Notes: a model not told the origin generated them from the sequence alone. Positions 24,526-32,583 are shown, counted from the stretch's first letter. The stretch: DNA of 64,000 nucleotides from Nonomuraea wenchangensis (GCF_900111685.1 NZ_FOHX01000003.1:626960-690959); one strand, 5' to 3'. Program-made: numbers and translations.

Positions 24526-24580
24526 GAGCCCGCCCGGACCGTGAAAGCCAGCCCCGGACCGTGAAAGCCCGCGCGGACCG
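24513..24580. repeat. 20-bp tandem repeat upstream of gpmA
   Basis: About 3.4 copies with period 20. The two central copies share CCCGGACCGTGAAAGCC exactly (24533-24549 and 24553-24569); a diverged copy starts at 24513 inside the YbjN gene and a partial one ends near 24580. The array ends 9 bases before the gpmA -10 element. Confidence 0.7.
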
Positions 24581-24588
24581 GCCACCCC

Positions 24589-24594
24589 TAGGAT
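24589..24594 (+). promoter_or_regulatory. -10 hexamer TAGGAT of gpmA
   Basis: TAGGAT ends 6 bases before the ATG at 24601, predicting a leaderless transcript just downstream of the 20-bp repeats. Confidence 0.5.
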
Positions 24595-24600
24595 TGGGCC

Positions 24601-25344
24601 ATGGCGACTTTGGTGCTGCTACGGCACGGCGAGAGTGACTGGAACGCGAAGGGCCTGTTCACCGGCTGGGTGGATGTGAGCCTGTCCGCCAAGGGCGAGG
24701 AAGAGGCCCGCCGGGGCGGCAAGCTCCTCGTGGAGGCCGGGCTGCGCCCGGACATCGTCCACACCAGCCTGCTCAGCCGGGCCATCCAGACGGCCCAGCT
24801 CGCGCTGGGCGAGGCCGACCTGGCCTGGCTGCCGGTCAAGCGGAGCTGGCGGCTCAACGAGCGCCACTACGGCGCGCTCCAGGGCAAGAACAAGGCGCAG
24901 ACGCGCGCGGAGTTCGGCGACGAGCAGTTCATGCTCTGGCGCCGCTCCTACGACGTGCCGCCGCCCCCGATCGCTGACGACGACGAGTTCTCCCAGGCCG
25001 GCGACCGCCGCTACGCGCTGCTCCCGCCGGAGCTGATGCCCCGTACGGAGTGCCTGAAGGACGTCGTGGAGCGCATGCTGCCCTACTGGTACGACGAGAT
25101 CGTGCCCGACCTCGCGGCCGGCCGCACGGTGCTGGTGGCCGCCCACGGCAACTCGCTGCGGGCCCTGGTCAAGCACCTCGACGGCGTCGGCGACGAGGCC
25201 ATCGCGGGGCTCAACATCCCGACCGGCATCCCGCTGCGCTACGAGCTGGACGCCGAGTTCCGCCCGCTCGTCAAGGGCGGCGAATACCTCGACCCCGAGG
25301 CCGCCAAGGCCGCCATCGAGGCCGTGGCCAACCAGGGCCGCTGA
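24601..25344 (+). CDS. gpmA: 2,3-bisphosphoglycerate-dependent phosphoglycerate mutase
   Basis: This glycolytic enzyme interconverts 3- and 2-phosphoglycerate. The 247-residue protein has the phosphohistidine motif [20 protein letters not shown] at the N-terminus, the conserved [14 protein letters not shown] segment and the second catalytic histidine in [10 protein letters not shown]. Length matches the dPGM family. It is followed after 3 bases by a convergent small zinc-ribbon gene. Confidence 0.96.
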   Translation: MATLVLLRHGESDWNAKGLFTGWVDVSLSAKGEEEARRGGKLLVEAGLRPDIVHTSLLSRAIQTAQLALGEADLAWLPVKRSWRLNERHYGALQGKNKAQTRAEFGDEQFMLWRRSYDVPPPPIADDDEFSQAGDRRYALLPPELMPRTECLKDVVERMLPYWYDEIVPDLAAGRTVLVAAHGNSLRALVKHLDGVGDEAIAGLNIPTGIPLRYELDAEFRPLVKGGEYLDPEAAKAAIEAVANQGR

Positions 25345-25347
25345 GGC

Positions 25348-25581
25348 TCACCCGCCCGTGGTCGGGCCGAACGGGAGACCCCGTTCGGCCTTGTCCACGC
25401 AGTCCGGGCAGACCGGCAGGTCCACCGAGCGGGCCACGGCCTCCGGCGTCGCCGGCCGCAGCGTGCCCGCGACGGTGATGCCGGGCGGCAGCCCGGTCGC
25501 CCGGTCCACCAGGAACATCGTCACGTCCGCGGGGTCGTAGTCGAACTCCCGCCTGCACGCGTAGCAGCGACCGCGCTCCAT
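25348..25581 (-). CDS. Small zinc-ribbon-like hypothetical protein
   Basis: A 77-residue protein with two CxxC pairs, CYAC (residues 6-9) and CPDC (58-61), separated by a hydrophobic central part (VTMFLVDRATGLPPGITVAG). This suggests a compact zinc ribbon. GGAAGGGG precedes the ATG. Position between gpmA and phoU is conserved in related genomes as far as I recall, but no function is known. Confidence 0.72.
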   Translation of the reverse strand: MERGRCYACRREFDYDPADVTMFLVDRATGLPPGITVAGTLRPATPEAVARSVDLPVCPDCVDKAERGLPFGPTTGG

Positions 25582-25647
25582 GAGGCCCGCCCCTTCCGAC
25601 GCCTGACGGGCCCCAGCCTAACGGCGCGGCCTTCACCGGTGGCCGGC

Positions 25648-26292
25648 TCAGCTCGGGCGGCTGCCGGTGACGAGGTAGACGACGTCCTGCGCGACCCGTA
25701 CGGCGTGGTCGGCGTAACGCTCGTAGTAGCGGCCGATGAGCGTGACGTCGATGGCCGCCTCCACCCCGTGCTGCCAGTCCTTGCTGAGCAGCATCCGGAA
25801 CAGCCGGCGGTGCAGCCGGTCCATCGCGTCGTCGTCCTGCGGCAGCTCCAGCGCCGACTCCACGTCGCGCGAGGCGACGCAGCTCCCGGCCTTGGTGACG
25901 AGGGCCTCGGCGATCTGGCCCATCTCCACGATCGTGGAGCGCATCTGCGGCGGGATCGCCGAGTCGGGGTGACGCAGCCGGGTGACCTTGGCGACGTGGA
26001 CCGCGAGGTCGCCCATCCGCTCCAGGTCGGTGCCCATGCGCAGCGCGGTGATGACCAGCCGCAGGTCCACCGCCACCGGCTGCTGCCTGGCCATCAGGTC
26101 GAAGATGGTGGTCTCGATCTGGGCGAAGATCGCGTTGACCTCTTCGTCGCGCGAGATGACGCTCTCGGCGATCGCCAGGTCCGAGTCGAGGAGGGCGGTG
26201 GTGGCACGGGAGATGGCGGACCTGACCAGCCTGGTCATCTCGACCAGCTTGTCGGTCAGTCCTTCAAGTTCTTCATGGTAGGCGTCGCGCAT
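25648..26292 (-). CDS. phoU: PhoU phosphate-signalling protein
   Basis: PhoU links the Pst transporter to the PhoR/SenX3 kinase and represses the phosphate response when phosphate is sufficient. The 214-residue protein has the two three-helix repeats with metal-binding motifs of the E-x3-D-x-x-x-D type (DLERMGDLAVHVAKVTRL and RYYERYADHAVRVAQDVVYL). It is divergent from senX3 across PHO-box-like repeats. A TACGGT hexamer 6 bases upstream predicts a leaderless mRNA. Confidence 0.95.
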   Translation of the reverse strand: MRDAYHEELEGLTDKLVEMTRLVRSAISRATTALLDSDLAIAESVISRDEEVNAIFAQIETTIFDLMARQQPVAVDLRLVITALRMGTDLERMGDLAVHVAKVTRLRHPDSAIPPQMRSTIVEMGQIAEALVTKAGSCVASRDVESALELPQDDDAMDRLHRRLFRMLLSKDWQHGVEAAIDVTLIGRYYERYADHAVRVAQDVVYLVTGSRPS

Positions 26293-26298
26293 GTCGTC

Positions 26299-26304
26299 AC
26301 CGTA
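26299..26304 (-). promoter_or_regulatory. -10 hexamer TACGGT of phoU
   Basis: On the minus strand TACGGT ends 6 bases before the phoU ATG; the PHO-box repeats cover its -35 region. Confidence 0.45.
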
Positions 26305-26310
26305 CGAGGC

Positions 26311-26343
26311 GCTTGATGAACGAACCCCGACCGCGAGATGAAC
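26311..26343 (-). promoter_or_regulatory. PHO box: three 11-bp direct repeats facing phoU
   Basis: Read on the minus strand the units are GTTCATCTCGC, GGTCGGGGTTC and GTTCATCAAGC. The 11-bp period and GTTCAYC core match the PhoP/RegX3 binding site known from Streptomyces. It covers the phoU -35 position, so RegX3 probably activates phoU from here. Confidence 0.65.
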
Positions 26344-26359
26344 TTTCCACGAAAGGGAC

Positions 26360-26381
26360 GTTCATCCCCTGGTGAGAGGGC
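26360..26381 (+). promoter_or_regulatory. PHO box-like repeat facing senX3
   Basis: GTTCATCCCCT followed by GGTGAGAGGGC gives two 11-bp units on the plus strand, the first matching the GTTCAYC core. It ends 22 bases before the senX3 -10 hexamer, suited to autoactivation. Confidence 0.5.
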
Positions 26382-26403
26382 TTGGCCCCCGAAACGGGCC
26401 ACC

Positions 26404-26409
26404 TACCAT
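26404..26409 (+). promoter_or_regulatory. -10 hexamer TACCAT of senX3
   Basis: TACCAT ends 7 bases before the ATG at 26417. Confidence 0.45.
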
Positions 26410-26416
26410 CGAAGAC

Positions 26417-27601
26417 ATGAGTGAGATGGCCATGAGCTTCGCGGCCCTGGCCGGGTTCGTCGTGGGAGCCCTGGCGGTCCTGTTCTACCGCAACCAGATC
26501 GAGGCGCCGAGCCGCACCGCCGCCGACGAGGGCGTGACGCCGGCGACGGCGCTGCCGCAGGGCGTGGCCTCGGTGCTCGCGGTGCTGCCCTCCTCCGCCG
26601 TGGTGCTCGACGCGCACGACCGGGTGCTGCGGGCCAGCTCGGCGGCGCGGGCGTTCGGGCTGGTCAGGGGGGATCGGCTGATGGCCGCCGAACTGCTCGC
26701 CCTGGCCCGCCAGGTACGCCGCGACGGCGAGATCCGCGAGAGCGAGATCGACGTCGCCGGCCACAAGTTCGGTCAGGAGACCACGAACTTCGCCGTCCGC
26801 GTCGCGCCGCTCGGCTCCTACGGCCAGGTGCTCGTGCTGGCGGAGGACCAGACCGAGCGGCGGCGCGTCGAGGCGGTGCGCCGTGACTTCGTCGCCAATG
26901 TCAGCCACGAGCTGAAGACCCCCGTCGGCGCGCTCAGCCTGCTGGCCGAGACCATCCAGGACGCAGCCGACGACCCCGAGGCCGTCACCCGCTTCGCCAA
27001 CCGCATGCAGCACGAGGCGGCCCGGCTCAACTACCTCGTCCAGGACCTCATCACGCTGAGCAGGATCCAGGGCGCCGAGCCCATCCCCACCCCTGAACAG
27101 GTCCCGATCGACGAGGCCGTCCAGGACGCCATAGACCACTGCAACACCAAGGCCGCGGCGAAGGACATCGCGATCGTCACCGGCGGCACCGAGGGCCTGC
27201 GCGCCTGGGGCGACGACGAGCTGCTCGTCACCGCCCTGCGCAACCTCATCGACAACGCCGTCGCCTACAGCCCCGAACACACCCGGGTCGTCGTCAGCGT
27301 CAGACCGGCCGGTGACTCGGTCGAGATCAGCGTCAGCGACCAGGGCATCGGCATCCCGGAGGAGGCGCTGGAGCGCATCTTCGAGCGCTTCTTCCGGGTC
27401 GACGCGGCGAGGTCCCGAGCCACCGGCGGCACCGGTCTCGGCCTCGCCATCGTCAAGCACGTCGCCGTCGCGCACGCCGGCGAGGTGTCCGTCTGGAGCA
27501 AGGAAGGGTCCGGCTCCACCTTCACCCTCCGCCTGCCGGCCTTCGGCGGCACGGCGGTGGCCGTACCACCCGCAACCCCTCTGGAGGCAGCCCGTGACTG
27601 A
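26417..27601 (+). CDS. senX3: SenX3/PhoR phosphate-responsive sensor histidine kinase
   Basis: A 394-residue kinase with one N-terminal transmembrane helix (residues 6-23), a PAS-like segment (about 48-145), a HisKA domain with the phospho-acceptor His164 in SHELKTP and a HATPase domain (NLIDNAVAYSPEH, DQGIGIPEEALERIFERFF, GTGLGLAIVKHV). With RegX3 it controls the phosphate starvation regulon. The gene precedes regX3 by 63 bases and is divergent from phoU. Confidence 0.95.
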   Translation: MSEMAMSFAALAGFVVGALAVLFYRNQIEAPSRTAADEGVTPATALPQGVASVLAVLPSSAVVLDAHDRVLRASSAARAFGLVRGDRLMAAELLALARQVRRDGEIRESEIDVAGHKFGQETTNFAVRVAPLGSYGQVLVLAEDQTERRRVEAVRRDFVANVSHELKTPVGALSLLAETIQDAADDPEAVTRFANRMQHEAARLNYLVQDLITLSRIQGAEPIPTPEQVPIDEAVQDAIDHCNTKAAAKDIAIVTGGTEGLRAWGDDELLVTALRNLIDNAVAYSPEHTRVVVSVRPAGDSVEISVSDQGIGIPEEALERIFERFFRVDAARSRATGGTGLGLAIVKHVAVAHAGEVSVWSKEGSGSTFTLRLPAFGGTAVAVPPATPLEAARD

Positions 27602-27664
27602 GCGGAGCCCACGAACCATCGGACACAGCATCCTGCCGGTCACGCGGCCGGCGAAGGAGGAGTC

Positions 27665-28357
27665 GTGACCCGGGTGCTCGTCGTCGAGGACGAGGAGTCG
27701 TTCTCGGACGCCCTGTCCTACATGCTGCGCAAGGAGGGGTTCGAGGTGTCCGTCGCGGCCACCGGGCCGGAGGCGCTCGACACGTTCGACCGCAACGGCG
27801 CCGACCTGGTGCTGCTCGACCTCATGCTGCCCGGCCTGCCCGGCACGGAGGTGTGCAGGTCGCTGCGGCAGCGCTCCAGGGTGCCGGTGATCATGCTGAC
27901 CGCCAAGGACAGCGAGATCGACAAGGTCGTCGGCCTGGAGCTCGGCGCCGACGACTACGTGACCAAGCCGTTCTCCTCGCGCGAGCTGGTCGCCCGCATC
28001 CGGGCGGTGCTACGCCGCCAGGGCGACGTCGTGGAGGAGCTGGAGAGCGCCGTGCTCGCCGTCGGGCCGGTGCGCATGGACGTCGACCGGCACGTGGTGG
28101 CGGTGCGCGGCGAGCAGGTGCAGCTGCCGCTGAAGGAGTTCGAGCTGCTGGAGGTGCTGCTGCGCAACGCCGGACGGGTGCTCACCCGCGGCCAGCTCAT
28201 CGACCGCGTCTGGGGCGCCGACTACGTGGGCGACACCAAGACGCTCGACGTGCACGTCAAGCGCCTGCGCGCGAAGATCGAGGCCGATCCGTCCAACCCG
28301 CGGTGCATCCTGACCGTGCGTGGCCTCGGCTACAAGTTCGACGTGGTGGACGACTGA
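27665..28357 (+). CDS. regX3: RegX3/PhoP response regulator
   Basis: A 230-residue OmpR-family regulator, cognate of the upstream SenX3-type kinase. The receiver has the acidic pair VVEDEE, phospho-acceptor Asp52 in LVLLDLMLPG and Lys101 in VTKPF. The C-terminal winged helix is complete (LLEVLLRNAGRVLTRGQLID, then LDVHVKRLRAKIE). GTG start at 27665 with GAAGGAGGAG just upstream. It should bind the PHO boxes at 26311-26381. A strong terminator follows the stop. Confidence 0.95.
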   Translation: MTRVLVVEDEESFSDALSYMLRKEGFEVSVAATGPEALDTFDRNGADLVLLDLMLPGLPGTEVCRSLRQRSRVPVIMLTAKDSEIDKVVGLELGADDYVTKPFSSRELVARIRAVLRRQGDVVEELESAVLAVGPVRMDVDRHVVAVRGEQVQLPLKEFELLEVLLRNAGRVLTRGQLIDRVWGADYVGDTKTLDVHVKRLRAKIEADPSNPRCILTVRGLGYKFDVVDD

Positions 28358-28358
28358 A

Positions 28359-28404
28359 GAACCCCTTGTTCCGGTACGTGGTGCGTACCGGAACAAGGGG
28401 TTTT
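28359..28404. terminator. Strong terminator after regX3
   Basis: A stem of about 20 bp (AACCCCTTGTTCCGGTACG with its complement), loop TGGTG, followed by TTTT on the plus strand. It can also terminate the convergent lipoprotein gene. Confidence 0.9.
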
Positions 28405-28424
28405 CGGCTGCCTTGGGGCTGCTG

Positions 28425-29006
28425 CTAGTGCGACTCCTCCTCGGCGGGGGCCGAGGCGGAGGGAGTGGGCGTGGGGGCGGGGGTCGCGCCGGGGGCCGGG
28501 GGGTAGTCGGCGAACTCGCGGCTGCGCGTCACCACAGGCACGTTGAGAGACACGGTGCCGGCGTTGGCGAACTGGAGGTCCAGCTTGATGGTCTCGCCGC
28601 CCCTGAGGCTCTTGGAGATCCCTTCGAGCATGAGCTGAGGGCTGGGCTTGCCGGTGTTGACGAGCTGGTTGCTCGGGAGCTGGATCGGGGTCGCGATCTT
28701 GACCGAGCCCATGTTTCCGGCCGAGACCGCCTGAAGGGTGTCGGGGGTGGCCGTGGTGTTGAGGATGTTGAGATAGATCGGGGCGGAGCCGCGCCACGGG
28801 AGCTGGGCTCCGGAGTCGGGGCCGAGGATGAACGCCTGCGGGATGTTGATGCCACGCGAGCCGTAAGCGCCGTTCTCGATGAGGACCTGAGCCTCGTTAG
28901 GGGCGTACGGCTTGGCTGTGGTGGCGTCGAATCCCGCGCCGCAGCCGGCGAGCACGGGGGCAGCCAAGAACGCTGCGGCGGCGACAATCCAGCGACGGCT
29001 GGTCAC
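28425..29006 (-). CDS. Lipoprotein, PCu(A)C-like fold
   Basis: A 193-residue secreted lipoprotein. GTG start at 29006 with AAGGAG upstream; signal peptide ending in the lipobox LAGC (cysteine at about residue 22). The mature part (LNILNTTATPDTLQAVSAG, then LRGGETIKLDLQFANAGTVS) resembles the PCu(A)C/DUF461 beta sandwich, but the Met/His copper motif of true chaperones is not evident. The C-terminal 25 residues are a Pro/Thr/Ser/Glu-rich tail. It lies between regX3 and carD, as in other actinomycetes. Confidence 0.82.
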   Translation of the reverse strand: MTSRRWIVAAAAFLAAPVLAGCGAGFDATTAKPYAPNEAQVLIENGAYGSRGINIPQAFILGPDSGAQLPWRGSAPIYLNILNTTATPDTLQAVSAGNMGSVKIATPIQLPSNQLVNTGKPSPQLMLEGISKSLRGGETIKLDLQFANAGTVSLNVPVVTRSREFADYPPAPGATPAPTPTPSASAPAEEESH

Positions 29007-29280
29007 GAGCGGGTACTCCTTGGGTCTTGCGCATGCGTGTCGGGGGCTCTCGCGCATGTATCAACGGCGCGTGAGTGCAGCGCCAACCATATCGATCCGA
29101 ATCCATGGTCATATCCGCGCCCCCGCAGGTCATTCGCTATGTCCGGAAATGTCAGGCATAGAGTTGAGCGCATGTCAAGCCCCAATATGCGGCTTTGACC
29201 TGCAGTTATGAGGATTTCACTGTTCCGGGAGGCTGTGGATGCGTGGTACCCTGGAGTACAGCGGAAGGGGTACTTGTCAC

Positions 29281-29763
29281 ATGACTTTCCAGGTCGGCGA
29301 CACTGTCGTCTACCCCCACCATGGGGCTGCTCGGATCGAAGCAATCACGACGCGATCCATCAAGGGTGAGGAAAAGACCTACCTGGTGCTCAAGGTCGAC
29401 AAGGGCGACCTTACCGTCCAGGTGCCAGCCGAAAACGCAGAACTTGTCGGTGTGCGCGATGTCGTCGGCCAGGAAGGCCTTGAGCGGGTTTTCGATGTCC
29501 TTCGCATGCCGCACACGGAAGAGCCGACCAACTGGTCTCGTCGTTACAAGGCCAATCTGGAGAAGCTCGCGTCCGGAGATGTGAACAAGGTCGCCGAAGT
29601 CGTTCGGGACCTGTGGCGGAGGGACCGCGAGCGCGGTCTGTCCGCGGGGGAGAAGCGCATGCTCGCCAAGGCGCGCCAGATCCTGGTCAGCGAGTTGGCG
29701 CTCGCCGAGAAGACCAATGAGGACAAGGCTGAGGCCCTTCTCGACGAGGTTCTCAACAGCTGA
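29281..29763 (+). CDS. carD: CarD/CdnL-type RNA polymerase-binding regulator
   Basis: CarD binds the RNA polymerase beta subunit and stabilises open complexes at promoters of rRNA and other genes. The 160-residue protein has the N-terminal Tudor-like RNA polymerase interaction domain ([20 protein letters not shown]) and the C-terminal helical DNA-binding domain with the conserved tryptophan in [18 protein letters not shown] at 29281. The preceding 274 bases contain no gene and must hold its promoter. Confidence 0.95.
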   Translation: MTFQVGDTVVYPHHGAARIEAITTRSIKGEEKTYLVLKVDKGDLTVQVPAENAELVGVRDVVGQEGLERVFDVLRMPHTEEPTNWSRRYKANLEKLASGDVNKVAEVVRDLWRRDRERGLSAGEKRMLAKARQILVSELALAEKTNEDKAEALLDEVLNS

Positions 29764-29780
29764 ACACGAATCTTCCACGG

Positions 29781-30254
29781 GTGGGCGTCGGTGTCGACGT
29801 CCACCCGTTCGCTTCGAAGGACTCAGGGCGCGAGCTGAGCCTCGCCGGGCTGCACTGGCCGGGGGAGCTCGGCCTTGAGGGCCACTCCGACGGCGACGCC
29901 GCCGCCCACGCCGCCTGCGACGCGCTGCTGTCCGCGGCCGGCCTGGGTGACCTGGGCCGCCTGTTCGGCACCTCCGACCCGCGCTGGGCGGGCGCCACCG
30001 GCGTCGCCCTGCTGGAGGAGACCGCCCGCCAGGTGCGGGCCGCGGGCTACGAGATCGGCAACATCGCCGTCCAGGTGATCGGCAACCGGCCGAAGCTCGC
30101 GCCGCGCCGCGTCGAGGCCGAGCTCGCGCTCACCAACGCCGCGGGCGCGCCCGTGAGCGTCTCCGCCACCACCACCGACGGGCTCGGGCTGACCGGCCGT
30201 GGTGAGGGCATCGCCGCCGTCGCGACCGCGCTGGTGGTCAACCTCTCCGGCTAG
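29781..30254 (+). CDS. ispF: 2-C-methyl-D-erythritol 2,4-cyclodiphosphate synthase
   Basis: IspF closes the cyclodiphosphate ring in the non-mevalonate isoprenoid pathway. The zinc ligands in GVDVHPF and [17 protein letters not shown], and [14 protein letters not shown] near the C-terminus are present. The GTG at 29781 gives 157 residues but starts two residues late relative to E. coli IspF and has no ribosome binding site. The in-frame CTG at 29760 overlapping the carD stop has a GACGAGG 10 bases upstream. Translation may be coupled to carD, and the true start is uncertain. Confidence 0.93.
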   Translation: MGVGVDVHPFASKDSGRELSLAGLHWPGELGLEGHSDGDAAAHAACDALLSAAGLGDLGRLFGTSDPRWAGATGVALLEETARQVRAAGYEIGNIAVQVIGNRPKLAPRRVEAELALTNAAGAPVSVSATTTDGLGLTGRGEGIAAVATALVVNLSG

Positions 30255-30377
30255 CCGGGCGTCTCTCATGTGGGATGCGTGAGGGTGTCCCGGCGGGTCG
30301 TCAGCCAGCCCGCCAGAATCGGAGGCGGCGGTTCGTCACTGGCGCGGTACGGACCGCCGCCTTCCTCCTGCATTTGG

Positions 30378-30401
30378 GTTGTTTGTCCTGCTCAGGGGTA
30401 C
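30378..30401 (+). promoter_or_regulatory. Candidate general-stress (SigB/SigF-type) promoter
   Basis: GTTG, then 14 bases, then GGGTAC (30396-30401) fits the GNNT-N14-16-GGGTAC pattern of actinobacterial stress sigma factors. It lies 41 bases before the first GlsB-like gene. Confidence 0.45.
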
Positions 30402-30442
30402 GTCTTCCCGAGACATGTGAACGTCTTCGGGGGGAGCTCCAC

Positions 30443-30739
30443 ATGATCGGCGCGATCGTCTCAGCCGTGATCATCGGCGCCATCGTCGGTGCGCTCGGCC
30501 GCCTGCTGGTGCCGGGCAAGCAGAACATGTCCATCGGTCTGACCCTCATCGTCGGCATCGTCGCCGCCTTGATAGGCACAGCGATCGCGTCAGCGCTCGG
30601 CGTGGCCAACACGAGGGGCATCAACTGGATCGAGCACATCATCCAGATCGTTCTGGCCGTCATAGGCGTGCTGCTCGTCACCCGGATGGGCATCGGACGC
30701 GGTCGCGGAGGACGTTCACGCGGCACCACGGCCAGATGA
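30443..30739 (+). CDS. GlsB/YeaQ/YmgE family stress-response membrane protein, copy 1
   Basis: A 98-residue protein with three hydrophobic segments (about residues 2-20, 29-50 and 62-82) and the family signature GAIVGALGRLLVPGKQNMS. The C-terminal tail is basic and Arg/Gly-rich, which the second copy lacks. GGGGGAG precedes the ATG and a GGGTAC-type promoter lies upstream. It is a tandem paralogue of the next gene, arguing for duplication and stress-related regulation. Confidence 0.88.
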   Translation: MIGAIVSAVIIGAIVGALGRLLVPGKQNMSIGLTLIVGIVAALIGTAIASALGVANTRGINWIEHIIQIVLAVIGVLLVTRMGIGRGRGGRSRGTTAR

Positions 30740-30790
30740 CCTGCGCAAACCAAAATGGGCGCATAATCGCGGGAGATCGGGTAGCGACAT

Positions 30791-30822
30791 CCCCGTGAGA
30801 GTGAATGGGTCACCTCACGGGG
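30791..30822 (+). promoter_or_regulatory. Hairpin overlapping the ribosome binding site of GlsB copy 2
   Basis: CCCCGTGAG (30791-30799) and CTCACGGGG (30814-30822) form a perfect 9-bp stem with a 14-nt loop. The 3' arm contains the GGGG of the GGGGAGG ribosome binding site (30819-30825), 9 bases before the ATG at 30835. Translation should be closed when the hairpin forms. Confidence 0.6.
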
Positions 30823-30834
30823 AGGTTTCGAACC

Positions 30835-31104
30835 ATGACAATCCAGTCCATCCTTGGCGCCATTGTGATTGGTGCCGTGATTGGCGCAATCGGTCGCCTG
30901 CTGCTTCCCGGCAGGCAGGCCATCGGGTGGATCCTCACCGTCGTCGTCGGCATCGTGGCCGCCCTCGTGGGCACGCTGCTCGCGCAGGTGCTGGGCGTGG
31001 AGACGACCCCCGGCATCGACTGGATCGAGCTGGTGATGCAGGTCGTACTCGCCGTCGTGGGCGTCGGCCTGGTCGCCGGCCTCAAGCGCGGCCACCGCGT
31101 CTAG
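30835..31104 (+). CDS. GlsB/YeaQ/YmgE family stress-response membrane protein, copy 2
   Basis: An 89-residue paralogue of the preceding gene (GAVIGAIGRLLLPGRQAIGW signature) with three hydrophobic segments and a short basic end. Its ribosome binding site is paired in a stable hairpin, unlike copy 1. A CATAAT sequence at 30762-30767 may be its own -10 element. Strongly terminated downstream. Confidence 0.88.
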   Translation: MTIQSILGAIVIGAVIGAIGRLLLPGRQAIGWILTVVVGIVAALVGTLLAQVLGVETTPGIDWIELVMQVVLAVVGVGLVAGLKRGHRV

Positions 31105-31118
31105 CAACCGGCAGCAGG

Positions 31119-31150
31119 CCGGCACACCGGCACACCGGCACACCGGCGCA
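31119..31150. repeat. 8-bp microrepeat
   Basis: CCGGCACA occurs three times in a row, followed by a diverged copy, between the second GlsB stop and the terminator. It looks like simple slippage. Confidence 0.5.
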
Positions 31151-31199
31151 CGCGCGTACGTGCGCCGGAGCTGAGCCGGAGACACGCCGGACATACATC

Positions 31200-31246
31200 G
31201 GCCCGCCTCGCGCGATCGCTCTGACGATCGCTTCGCGAGGCGGGCC
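31200..31246. terminator. Terminator between GlsB copy 2 and the DUF2637 gene
   Basis: GGCCCGCCTCGCG pairs with CGCGAGGCGGGCC, and the interior contains a second CGATCG/CGATCG pairing. It serves the convergent genes on both sides. Confidence 0.8.
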
Positions 31247-31260
31247 TTCCTGCTGGGCGT

Positions 31261-32583
31261 TCAGCCCTCCGGCTCTGGAGGGCGCGGAGTGGCCCGTAGA
31301 CGGCCGGACGGGGCCGGGGTGTCCTCGCGGATCACCGGGTGGGGGGCGGTGTCCTCCAACTCGCCCTCAGAGGCGTCCGACGGGGACTGGGGCTTGGGTC
31401 GGGGTTCGTCGTCCCTGAGGACGGGCTGGGGCTGGGTGTCGGCGTTCCTGGGGTCGGGGCGGGGGTGGACCAGGACGTCGGTGGGCTTGTAACGGTCACC
31501 CCAGCGAACCGGACGGGTGGGAGGCTCCTGCGGCCGGGGGGCGTCGGGTTCTGCGGACTCCGCGGGCTCTGTGGGCTCTGCGGCGCTGTCGCCGGGGTCG
31601 GCCTGGCGGTCGCGCTGAGCGCCACGGTCCTCATGCTCGTCGTCATGGCCGCCGGCACCGCCGGGGCCGTCCGGAACGTCGTCGTCGCCGTGCTGATCGT
31701 CGCGGACGGCGGAGCGTTCCTGCGGCGGCTCCTGACCGTGCTCAGACGCGACCGTGTCCGCGACCTCATCCCGGACCTCCGGCTCCGGCTCCGGCGCCTC
31801 CGTCTCCCGGAACTCCGGCTGCCGCGAGTCCGGCTCCTCAGACTGGTGGGGCTGTTGCGACTCTTGAGCGGCATGCCATTCGGCGACCTGCTCCGACACC
31901 GGAACGCTCAGCGACCCGGGCTCGTCCTCCCTCCTGGCCGTTCCCGCTTCGGAAGGCGAGACCGGAGGAGTCTCGGGGGCGGGAGTGGGCCCCACGACCG
32001 GCGTGGGCTCAAGCACCGCAACCGCCGCCACAGCGGGGGAGCCCGTCGCGCTCGTCGTCACCAGCGGCGGCGGACCCGCCTCCGCCGCGCCCCGCCCCCT
32101 GTGGAACGGCACGATGTCCGTCTCCGCGGCACCGTCGTCCTCGGCACCCGAGACACGCCCACCGCCCGACTGGACGTGCTTGATCAGCAGCAGCCACAGC
32201 CACAGGGCCACGGCGAGCATGACCCACGGAGCCAGCGCCACCCCCACGGCCACCTGCCGGGTGTCGAAGGCGAAGCGCGTCGCGGTTGCCACATTGACCG
32301 CCGCCGCGGCGACGATGAGCAGGACCAGCACGGTCGCCGCCTGCACGCGTACCAGCACGCGCGCCGAACGCAGCAGCAGCACGCACACCAGCGCGACCAC
32401 GAGCAGCGCGTCGAAGGCGGCCGGGTAGAGGAAGGCGAGGTCGGTCCTGGCCTCGCCGACGACGGCGAGCGCGCGCAGGTCGTCGAACGAGAGCGCGCAC
32501 GCGGCACCGGCGAGAGCGGCGACCGCGAGCCCCGCGAGGGCGATGCCCAGGCGGCGGAGCAAAGAGGGGGGAGTCACGTCCAT
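31261..32583 (-). CDS. DUF2637 membrane protein with long acidic/proline-rich tail
   Basis: A 440-residue protein. The N-terminal 135 residues contain four transmembrane helices (about 9-31, 45-68, 75-93 and 105-128) and fit DUF2637, common in Streptomyces as SpdB-like or WhiB-adjacent membrane proteins. From residue about 145 on, the protein is low-complexity, rich in Glu, Pro, Ser and Asp, with Arg-rich C-terminal patches, and presumably disordered in the cytoplasm. The start at 32583 begins MDVTPPSLLRRLG. Confidence 0.78.
   Translation of the reverse strand: MDVTPPSLLRRLGIALAGLAVAALAGAACALSFDDLRALAVVGEARTDLAFLYPAAFDALLVVALVCVLLLRSARVLVRVQAATVLVLLIVAAAAVNVATATRFAFDTRQVAVGVALAPWVMLAVALWLWLLLIKHVQSGGGRVSGAEDDGAAETDIVPFHRGRGAAEAGPPPLVTTSATGSPAVAAVAVLEPTPVVGPTPAPETPPVSPSEAGTARREDEPGSLSVPVSEQVAEWHAAQESQQPHQSEEPDSRQPEFRETEAPEPEPEVRDEVADTVASEHGQEPPQERSAVRDDQHGDDDVPDGPGGAGGHDDEHEDRGAQRDRQADPGDSAAEPTEPAESAEPDAPRPQEPPTRPVRWGDRYKPTDVLVHPRPDPRNADTQPQPVLRDDEPRPKPQSPSDASEGELEDTAPHPVIREDTPAPSGRLRATPRPPEPEG

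Noticed and set aside
31119..31150. Possible CRISPR-like short repeats
   Set aside because: The unit is 8 bp with no spacers; it is a simple microrepeat. No CRISPR array or cas gene occurs in the window.
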